From contig CM026566.1 in assembly GCA_015143295.1 (NCBI GenBank), positions 6,125,072 to 6,189,071 on the forward strand: a stretch of 64,000 nt of DNA, read 5' to 3'. A program made the translations under genes and the position numbers. This stretch comes from Tetracentron sinense. Its lineage: Eukaryota > Streptophyta > Magnoliopsida > Trochodendrales > Trochodendraceae. Under the pieces are notes generated by a model. It was not told the DNA's origin and ran no database searches. It worked only from the letters and a program-made list of their open reading frames with translations. Positions 57,049 through 64,000 of this stretch are shown in pieces; positions within the stretch are counted from its first letter, which is position 1; every line of letters starts with the position of its first letter.

Positions 57049-57407
57049 TTTTGCCCAGGTTATGGATCCTAGAGGGGGGGTGAATAGGGTCTATGACAAT
57101 TAAAAATTATTTACTCTAAATTCCTTAAGTGAAATTTCAACTTTAAGACAAGTTAAAGGAAAATAGAGAATCTAACAATTTTACTTAAACAATAGTGTAA
57201 ACAATAATGGAAATTAGTTAAGTAGAGAGAGTTAGAGAGATGCAAACACTTAACACCGGAAATTATTCACGAGGTTCGATAATCCGCCTACGTCCCCGCC
57301 TTGAGCTATTCCTGCTCCAAGGATTTCTCATGATTTTATTCCCAAACCGTGTCCTCTCCTTCCAGGTAAAGAGAAAAACCGTTACAATCCCTTGCAGGCT
57401 AGGAGTG
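57049..57407 (-). repeat. C2 5' LTR, partial
   Basis: It begins on the + strand with TTTTGCCCAGGTTATGG, like the C1 LTR (TGTTGCCCAAATATGG), and shares the CCTAGAGGGGGGGTGAATAG stretch. It can be followed about 360 bp until another LTR head at 57408; the rest of this LTR is not identified. Confidence 0.75.
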
Positions 57408-58961
57408 TAGAACCCCGGAACCAAGTTCCCTAGGCTATGAATAGTGCTGTGAATAGTGCCTTCAAGGCCTAAAGCCTTAATGGAATTATGGCTTCATGTT
57501 TTAAAATGAAATGAGGTTTCAAATGAATAAAAATATGTATGGAAAGTATTTTAGGGTGTTTGGGATAAATGAAAAAGGAGAGTATAACATACTCCAAGTG
57601 TCAAAGAAAAGGATGCCTAAACATACCCTCAAATTTAAAGAGCTCTAAAATTCTCACCACTGATTGGAATCAAGTGATTCTTGAATTTTTGGAAAGGTAT
57701 TGAAACCCTCTTCGAGGTTCATGTTTATCACTTTTTCAAATTTTGAGTCGAGATTGGGTTAAACATCAGATTTTTAGAAATGAGTCTGCTGAAAATCTGG
57801 GCTGTTGAAATCCATTTTTGGACTAGTCAGCTTTAAGGGCAATTTGGTCCACGAACAAAGAAGATTTAGAAATTTTACAAAACATAAAAGTCGTTTCCCT
57901 TTGAAAGAGGAATCCAATGCTAGTTGAATTGTCAAAATCCGAAAAGGGAGTCAAACATTATAGTCAAAATACTAAAACGGGAAAAACCTAGGCCTGTCAC
58001 AGCATCACTAGTCGACGAGTGAGCTCCACTAGTCGACAAGTGAGTGTCACTCGTCGACTCATTGACGAGTCAGCCCCAAAATGGCCAAAAATGACCCTGT
58101 AACAGCCTAGAACTCTTCCACCGACCTTGGTAGATATTTTGGGATATTTTCCTAAGATATTTTGGTATTTTTGGCAACCTTTAGGCTATAAATATGGTCT
58201 GATTTTTGTGGGTAAGGGTTACTAAACCCTTGAATCAATTGATAGAGAGATGGAAGAAGAAGGAAAGTTTCTATGAGTTTCAAAGTGTTCGTGCATTTTC
58301 TCCCAAGCTCAAGTGAGGTCCCAACCTTGTTCTAGAAGCTCAAGCTTTATTCCTTGAGTGTTCTAAAGCTTGAAATTCATCTTCAAGGTGATTCCACAAG
58401 CTTGGAATTTCTCCAAAGAAATTCTGTGCGTGTTCTTGAAGAAGGGGGCTTTCAAACCCAGATTTTTCCAAAGCTTCAACCAAGCTTTCCTCAAGCTTGA
58501 TTCAGTCCACACAAGTGTAAAAACTTACTTTTAAGGTAAATACACTCTACTAAATTGTTTTGCTATGAATCTTACCGTGAATTTTAAAGGCTTACATGGC
58601 TATTAAATTGCTCATACATGCTCTATGAACTTATATGCTTGAAATTAGATTTTTGTATCAGTATAAGATTTGAAAGAGGGGTTTTGCTTTGTAAAGTCCA
58701 TGTTTTTGTATTGGCATATTCCGGTGTCAAAACAAGTGAGTCTAGGTGTCTAGGAGTGGTTCTTGTGTCATTGCCGTCAAGCATCCACGACAAGTGAAGT
58801 TAAAGCGCGTTGAAGAATCGCTTGATCCACTCAGATGATCATTTCCTTTCTAGGATGGTAAGTGGCCTAGATACCATGTGACCATAGGTGGGATTTAACC
58901 TAGAATAATCCTAATATGATGCCTTAGGTGGTAAAAGTGTCCTAGTCTAATCATACGGACT
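57408..58961 (+). repeat. LTR starting TGTAGAACCCCGG, right border unresolved
   Basis: It starts at about 57408 with TGTAGAACCCCGGAACC, the same head as the solo LTR at 10133 read on the - strand, but the body is different. A palindrome cluster with the core GTCGAC lies at 58003-58076, and TATAAATA at 58197-58204 is followed by a leader rich in AAGCTT phrases. I could not find its CA end or a duplication, so whether it is a solo LTR, or runs on into the C4 LTR, is open. There are no ORFs of note. Confidence 0.55.
58003..58076. repeat. GTCGAC palindrome cluster
   Basis: Four or five CTAGTCGACGAGTGAG-like and GTCGACTCATTGACGAG-like phrases in 75 bp, 120 bp upstream of a TATA box; arms of neighbouring units are mutually inverted. 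Confidence 0.8.
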
Positions 58962-59347
58962 CTAGGTGATGAGATAAGTAGTGCAAAACAAGTTAACAAT
59001 GCTGAAATTTTTTCAAAAAACCAAGGTTGCTTGTTTTGCGTATATCGCCCAAACCGTAGCTTATATTTTACTATATAATATATCAAATCGACCGTGTCAA
59101 AAATAGCTACAAATTTTGTGAAGGAACCGAGATCTGAAAATGAAGTTTTAAACCCTAGGTGATGAGATAAATAGTGCCAAAATTGTTTTAAAATCTGAAA
59201 TTTTTTCAAAAAACTAAGGTTGCTTGTTTTGGGTATATCTCACAAAATGTAGCTTAGATTTTGCTCTATAATATGTCAAATCGACTGCGTCGAAAAGAGT
59301 AATAACTTTTGTGAAGAGACCAAGAGTTGAAAATGATGTTTTAAAAT
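58962..59347. repeat. Tandem duplication, 193-bp unit
   Basis: Two copies (58962-59154 and 59155-59347) share CTAGGTGATGAGATAA, TGAAATTTTTTCAAAAAAC and ATCGAC; about 15 percent divergent by eye. Confidence 0.85.
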
Positions 59348-60400
59348 CATTTTTAGCCTCAGGGTCAACCCTAGGCGTTTTGGGTCGACCCTAAATAACT
59401 AAAAAACTGTATGGGAAAATTGGACAGCAAGTTGGTTTTTTGAGGGTCAACCCTAAGGGACCTTTTGGTCGACCGAAGTTGTATTTTTGGTCGACCAATG
59501 GATCCTCATGGGTTGACCTTGATATGTGAGTTTTGCTAATGCGATTCCTTTGGTTCCTTCTTTGGTTTTTAACTATTTTAGCAACTTCTAAGCATGAGAT
59601 TTGATCCTCTATAAGTGGGGAACCCTTCCACTTCGTGGAGGACAACTTAGGGACTGTGTGGAGAGTATTTTTAATTTCCTCCAGAGGTTATAAAACCTAT
59701 GAAAATTTGTGCTCTCCTCCCATTTTTTAAAGCTTTTAACCTAGAGTTTGCAAGCCCAAAGTTCCACTTTTGCTTGTTTGGACTTGTGCATTGAAGGAGT
59801 CCATCTAGGTGATGATTCTTATCAAACCATCAACCCATTCTGGATAGAATACCTTGGCCGGAGTATCCCGGAGCCTTTCCGAAGGAGAACAATTTGAGAA
59901 GGATTGTGGTAGAGTGATTTGGTCGTGGAATCCGAAGCCGTCATTGATGGAGATCGATCGGAAGATCGTGGACTGTTTTAGAGACACAAAGAGAAGTACA
60001 AGCGGCTGCGGTTGATCACAGGAATTGAGAGTACGTGGTGATTTTTTGAGATGTGGAGGACTAAGAACTGAAGGATCGTGGTGTCGAGTCCGAAGGAGTC
60101 AATTTCGAGTTTTGTAAGTTCTTGTTTACTTTGTCTTAGTGGATTCTCATGGCTGGACTAGGTCCCGTGGTTTTTCCCGGAAGGATTTCCACGTAAAAAT
60201 TCTTGTGTTGTGGTTTGCTTGATTTTCCTTATTCTGCACTTAAAGTACATCATCCCTTAACTTAATAACTCAATTGTTAAAACATAAAAAAGGGTAGATA
60301 GACTTATAGGAAGCCCTAACCATCCCCTCGAACTTGTAGATTCTCAACTCAAACCCTTGATTTGAGGTTCACCGAATTGTTTTTATTTTTTATTTTTTCA
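59348..60400 (+). repeat. C4 5' LTR, 3' part
   Basis: The end is set by the primer site: ...TATTTTTTCA then AT and TGGTATC. A cluster of GGGTCGACC-like palindromes (59352-59518) precedes a TATAAAA at 59689-59695. The LTR start is not resolved: it may be within 57408-59000, or at 39579 if nested insertions split the LTR. Small ORFs in it are noise. Confidence 0.6.
59352..59518. repeat. GGTCGACC palindrome cluster in C4 LTR
   Basis: Near copies of GGGTCGACCC, GGTCGACC and GGGTTGACC occur seven times in about 165 bp. The perfect core GGTCGACC is self-complementary. It lies about 170 bp upstream of the putative TATA box. Confidence 0.85.
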
Positions 60401-60402
60401 AT

Positions 60403-60414
60403 TGGTATCAGAGC
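60403..60414 (+). other. C4 primer-binding site
   Basis: TGGTATCAGAGC, perfect complement of the initiator tRNA-Met 3' end, two bases after the LTR end. Confidence 0.92.
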
Positions 60415-60463
60415 GGGTTCACTAACTTTTTAGTGTGATCTTGTCTCATTCTTTTCGGTGAAT

Positions 60464-62386
60464 ATGAATCTCCAAAGAGAGGGAGGATCCATCTCTTGTC
60501 CCCCATTGTTTGATGGGAATAATTATGCCTATTGGAAAGCTCGAATGAGAGCGTTTCTAAAATGACTAGATGAGAGAGTATGGTTCTCCATTGAACAAGG
60601 TTGGACCCATCCAACAAAGACCATAAATGACCAGACCATCCCTAAACCTTCTTCTGAATGGACCAATGTAAAGCTTGAGAGTTGTAGATGGAACAGTAAG
60701 GGTCTAAATGCAATTTTCACTGCTGTCACACTCGAAGAATTTTGACGTATTTCTACATGTGACACTTCGAAAGAGGCATGGGACATTCTTCAAATTACCC
60801 ATGAAGGGAATACAACTGTCAAGATCTCCAAACTTCAATTACTGACCTCTAAGTTTGAAAAGTTGATGATGAATGATAATGAAACTTTTGATAGTTTTTA
60901 TGCCAATCTGAGTGACATTGTCAATTCTAGTTTCAATCTAGGAGAAAGAATTCCAGAGTCCAAAATTGTGAGAAAAATTTTGAGATCTCTACCTGAGAGA
61001 TTTCGATCGAAGGTTACCGCCATCGAGGAGAGCAAAAATGTTGATGCTCTCAAACTTGAAGAGTTGGTTGGTTCTCTCCAAACCTATGAATTAAATCTGA
61101 ATCAATCTAAGAAACCAAAATCCATTGCCTTGAAGTCCATCAAAGAATCCATAGATGGTTCAGATAGTGACTCTAAGGATGAAGAAGAGTTGGCTTTATT
61201 TACTAAGAAATTCGGAAAATTTTTGAAACTGAATAAGAAATTTAATTCGAGAGGAAAAAAATCTTTTGAAAAGCCCAAGTCTAAGCACTTTGAAAACAAG
61301 AAACATTTTAAAAGTGTGGACAAGAAATTCCAAGGTGTTCAATGCTATGAATGCCAAGGCTATGGCCATATTGCCGCTGAATGCTCCAATAAGAAAAGAT
61401 TTAAGGGTAAGGCAAGGGATGATAGTGAATCTGAATCTGAGGAATCAGATATTTCTTCTTGTGAGGAGACTAGGGGTTATGTGGCCTTCACTGCATCCTT
61501 ATCTGGGATTGAGGAATCTTCTTCAAATGCTATGAGTAACCAACACTGTAAGGATGGTGAGGAGGATGATGTGAGTCAGAATGACTCAGATTCTGAGGGA
61601 GACCTTGAGGCAGCCTATGATGAACTATTTCAGGAATGTCTAAAGCTGAAAAAGGTTCATTTTTCCATGTCCAAAGAGATCAAATCTATTGAAATGGAAA
61701 AAGATGCCTTAGACCAAGTGGCTTCAGGGTTGAGAGCTCTTGTGTCACAGCTTGAGGAAGAGAAGGCTTCCATCCTTGCCAAGACTCAGCTACTTGAATC
61801 TGATTTAGATGTTTGTCTTGATGAAAAGACAAGTCTTGAAATCAAGTTGGCTGAACGTGAGCAAAATCAGAGGTGTGGAGATGTGAAAGGAACTCCATCC
61901 ACCTCGAACACTGAGTCTGGTGCTAAAAGGCGCCCTCCTGTTAAAGGGAAAGACCCTTCTATTCAGAAATTCATTCTTACATGTCATAACTATGGAGTGA
62001 AGGGTCATATGAAGCCTCGATGTCCTAAACTTCGAAGAATGCCCAATCATGGTTCAAGGAACCAACACAACTTTAATGAGAATCTTCATAGGAGAGTTGA
62101 GGTCCTAGTGGAGAAGTCTAGGAGTTTGTGTGAAGATGTGGTGAAGATGGCTCACAAATCTAGATAGTGGCATGGTCATGACACTCCTCATCCTAGATAT
62201 AGAGGAGGTAACATGGAGAACCAAAATGCCCGCCATAATTCTAGGACTCAATCTTGGAAAAGGAGGAACAGGAGGAAGAGGCAAAAGGTCATACCTACCT
62301 CAAATGAAACGGTTAGAGACCAAATGGTCAATCAAACTTCTAAAACCGTGTGGGTGAGAAAGGAAGACCAGAAGGGCTTCACTTAG
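60464..62386 (+). pseudogene. C4 gag, three in-frame stops
   Basis: It starts at the ATG at 60464 (MNLQREGGSISCPPLFDGNN) and stays in one frame for 640 codons, with stops at 60563, 60743 and 62165 before the final TAG at 62384-62386. The N-terminal part is the Sirevirus-like gag (YAYWKARM; ILRSLPERFRSKVTAIEESK). Next come a Lys-rich segment, a CCHC knuckle CYECQGYGHIAAEC (about 61341-61382), a Ser/Asp/Glu-rich acidic stretch, a coiled coil (about 61620-61850), and a second knuckle-like CHNYGVKGHMKPRC in which one Cys is Tyr. The open 434-codon central part is well kept. Gag forms the particle. No protease or other pol follows. Confidence 0.9.
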
Positions 62387-62664
62387 CCCGTACCTATCTT
62401 AGCCTAGGGTGTGCTGTTAGTGTCTTATCGTGTCCTAGTGCTATGCTATTTGTGTATACTAGTAGTCTTTCTTTTTACTAGTGTTTATTTGCTTTGGTAT
62501 GTTTTTCTGTTTTCTTTATTTTGAAAAATCCAAAAACATTGAAAAACCATAAAATCCAAAAAGATTTTTTTCATGTTGCCCTTGCTTGAGTTGCATGATC
62601 TGCATTCCTTGTGTGATCTTTATTTCTATACTTGTCCAGGGTTGAACATGAGTTTGTTGCTGAT
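62387..62664 (+). other. C4 region after gag, noncoding
   Basis: It is T-rich sequence with an A-rich block of AAAATCCAAAAA phrases (62520-62565) and shows no protease or integrase. It ends with GTTTGTTGCTGAT, the target duplication of Lc. C4 continues after Lc at 63939-64000, also without a recognisable gene. Confidence 0.6.
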
Positions 62665-63663
62665 CCTTCTTAAATTCAGGTTTTCTGATGGAAAATATTT
62701 CATAATGCTATCCCAACTGATTTAGCTATTCAAAGTTTGGGTATTCCTATGGTGAGTAAATGTTGTTCCTGCAAAAATTCTAGAATGGAAGATATATCTC
62801 ATCTGCTAAGTTGTAGTGAAATTGCCATTCCTTTATGGAGATTTTTTTCGGCTTGTTGTTATATTCCATTTCATTCTCAAGATTATATTAATTGCAATCT
62901 TAAAAGATGGTTCAGGGCGGCCTCACACAGGAAAAATGATCTTCTTTATCTTGTTCCGTCTTTGATTGTCTGGGATATTTGGATCGAGAGGTGTAGTAGA
63001 AAATACAACTCTAAAAGTTGAACTATTACTTCTTTATTGGGTAGCATCAAGAGGAGGATTTTGAACATTGCATCTTATTATCCTCAGGAAAATTTGGACT
63101 TGTCTCCTATTTTTGGCATTAGGCAATCTATTCCCTCTCCTTCTCGCTTGTTATTTGTTAAGTGGATTTATCCTCCTAGGGGAAGAATGAAGTTAAATGT
63201 TGACGGTGCTTCAAGGGGGAATCCTGGTATCTCTAGTGGAGGAGGGGTTATTAGAGATCATAACGGTAATTTTGTTGCTTGCTTTTATTCTTTCTATGGT
63301 ATTGATAGCAATAACTCTACTGAAGCCCGGGCTCTTCTGGATGGTTTGAATTTGTGTAAGTCCCTGGGTATTTTTAATTTAGACATTGAAACCGATTCCA
63401 AAATTCTGGTCGAGAGGTGGAATGGGCAAAATTCTTATTCTTGGAAAAATTGGTATTGGGATAAGAAGATTAAAAATCTCTTTAGAGATAGTTTCTCTTT
63501 AAAGCATGTCTACCGAGAAGCAAATTATGTGCCTGATGGATTAGCTAATTTTGGATGTGATATGATGACTTCTAATTGTGTGCTTTCTTACAGGAATATT
63601 CCAGAAAAAATTAAATCTTTGCTTTCGCTGGATAAAAGAGGTATTGGAATTTTAGAAAGGTAA
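62665..63663 (+). pseudogene. Lc ORF2 C-terminal part: zinc-binding segment and RNase H
   Basis: The frame holds CCSCKNSRMEDISHLLSC (about 62760-62815), RKNDLLYLVPSLIVWDIWIE, and an RNase H with DGASRGNPGISSGGGVI, EARALLDGLN, DSKILVERWN and REANYVPDGLAN. Stops occur at 62686-62688 and 63019-63021, both in the same frame as the rest. It is about 80 percent similar by eye to La in this part. The truncated copy cannot move. Confidence 0.93.
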
Positions 63664-63688
63664 AGGTTTAGTTTGTTGGGTTGGTTGT

Positions 63689-63879
63689 ATAGGGGTAAGG
63701 TTTTATGTCCCCCCCCTCAGTTTTATTTTAATTTTGTGTGTAGGGGTAAGGTTTTATGTCCCCCCCCCCCCCCCGATATTGTTTCTTTTTCTTTTTTCTC
63801 ATCTTTTGTAGGGGTAAGGTTTTATGTCCCCCCCATATTTTTATTTATTAATAAACTGGTAGGGGTCTGCCAAACCCCT
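63689..63879 (+). repeat. Lc 3' UTR hairpin repeats
   Basis: Three units of TAGGGGTAAGGTTTTATG plus a C run (63689-63717, 63740-63774, 63808-63834), then GTAGGGGTCTGCCAAACCCC (63859-63879). This is the same arrangement as in La (four units). Confidence 0.92.
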
Positions 63880-64000
63880 CACTCCTTCTAAGTGGTTTTT
63901 ATTAAAAAAAAAAAAAAAAAAAAAAGTTTGTTGCTGATTGAGGATATATCACCTTCATAGTCTCTTGGTTAGGCTGAAAATTAGACCGATTTTATCTTGA

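Larger units (their letters stand above)
44566..57407 (-). mobile_element. C2: Sirevirus-like gag-only element, split by C3
   Basis: On the - strand from right to left: 5' LTR start (57407-57049), primer site, gag (56982-56023), C3 inserted, gag continued (46713-46044), a noncoding stretch (46043-44790), polypurine tracts and the start of the 3' LTR (44768-44566). Gag is similar to that of C1. In about 3 kb of C2 internal sequence I find no protease, integrase, RT or RNase H. It therefore looks like a non-autonomous, gag-only derivative. Confidence 0.75.
62665..63925 (+). mobile_element. Lc: 5'-truncated LINE with 13-bp duplication
   Basis: A fragment of the La/Lb family starts inside ORF2 just before the zinc-binding segment and ends in an A tail (63903-63925). 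It is flanked by GTTTGTTGCTGAT (62652-62664 and 63926-63938), a perfect 13-bp target duplication. This is the classic product of incomplete target-primed reverse transcription. Confidence 0.95.

Noticed and set aside
57408-58961. Solo LTR with target duplication
   Set aside because: The head is clear, but no CA end with a matching 5-bp repeat of the left flank could be found, so only an LTR of unresolved extent is reported.
39579-60400. A single C4 LTR split from 39579 to about 58880 by all insertions between
   Set aside because: Orientation fits and a GACCATAGGT phrase recurs at 58880, but the surrounding match is weak, no duplication is found and the gap intervenes.

Overview
The window is intergenic, repeat-packed DNA from a flowering plant, most likely a eudicot. 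Evidence: plant-type Ty3/gypsy (Tekay-like chromovirus and Tat lineages), Sirevirus-like Ty1/copia elements, plant L1-type LINEs with a DUF4283-like ORF1, tRNA-derived SINEs, a hAT-like MITE, and primer sites matching initiator tRNA-Met. I found no host protein gene, tRNA, rRNA or CRISPR array. Two runs of exactly 100 N (17014-17113, 44466-44565) are assembly gaps of unknown true size. Short element names used below: G0-G2 (gypsy), C1-C4 (copia), La-Lc (LINE).

Layout. 1-2412: 3' part of a Tat-like gypsy element G0, with an antisense accessory ORF followed by a probable LTR. 2413-4594: small repeats (microsatellites, a copia-like LTR fragment, two SINEs, a hAT-like MITE with 8-bp target duplication). 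4595-17013: G1, a Tekay-like chromovirus on the + strand. Its 5' LTR holds a 2.1-kb solo LTR of another family with a perfect 5-bp duplication, and its gag-pol frame is broken only by in-frame stops. 17114-17787 and 35317-39578: the two parts of G2, a Tat-lineage gypsy on the - strand, split inside integrase by C1.

17788-35316: C1, a Sirevirus-like copia on the - strand with both LTRs, a perfect GACTC duplication and an env-position ORF. Its reverse transcriptase is itself split by LINE La (23700-29928). 39579-40043: head of another Sirevirus-like LTR inserted in G2 gag, followed by LINE Lb (40044 to the second gap). 44566-46713 and 56023-57407: the two parts of C2, a Sirevirus-like element with gag but no visible pol, split inside gag by C3 (46714-56022, copia, GTTGT duplication, internally deleted pol). 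57408 to about 58961: a further LTR starting TGTAGAACCCCGG. About 58962-64000: C4, a + strand Sirevirus-like element with gag and no visible pol, carrying a 5'-truncated LINE (Lc, 62665-63925) with a 13-bp duplication.

The nesting order can be read directly: G2 is older than C1, which is older than La; C2 is older than C3; G1 is older than its solo LTR; C4 is older than Lc. Nothing here looks capable of autonomous movement, since every pol is interrupted. The most interesting shared signals are clusters of short TCGA-centred palindromes just upstream of the promoter in several otherwise different LTRs, a tandem G4/C4 hairpin motif in the LINE 3' UTR, an antisense ORF in G0, an env-position ORF in C1, and gag-only copia elements.
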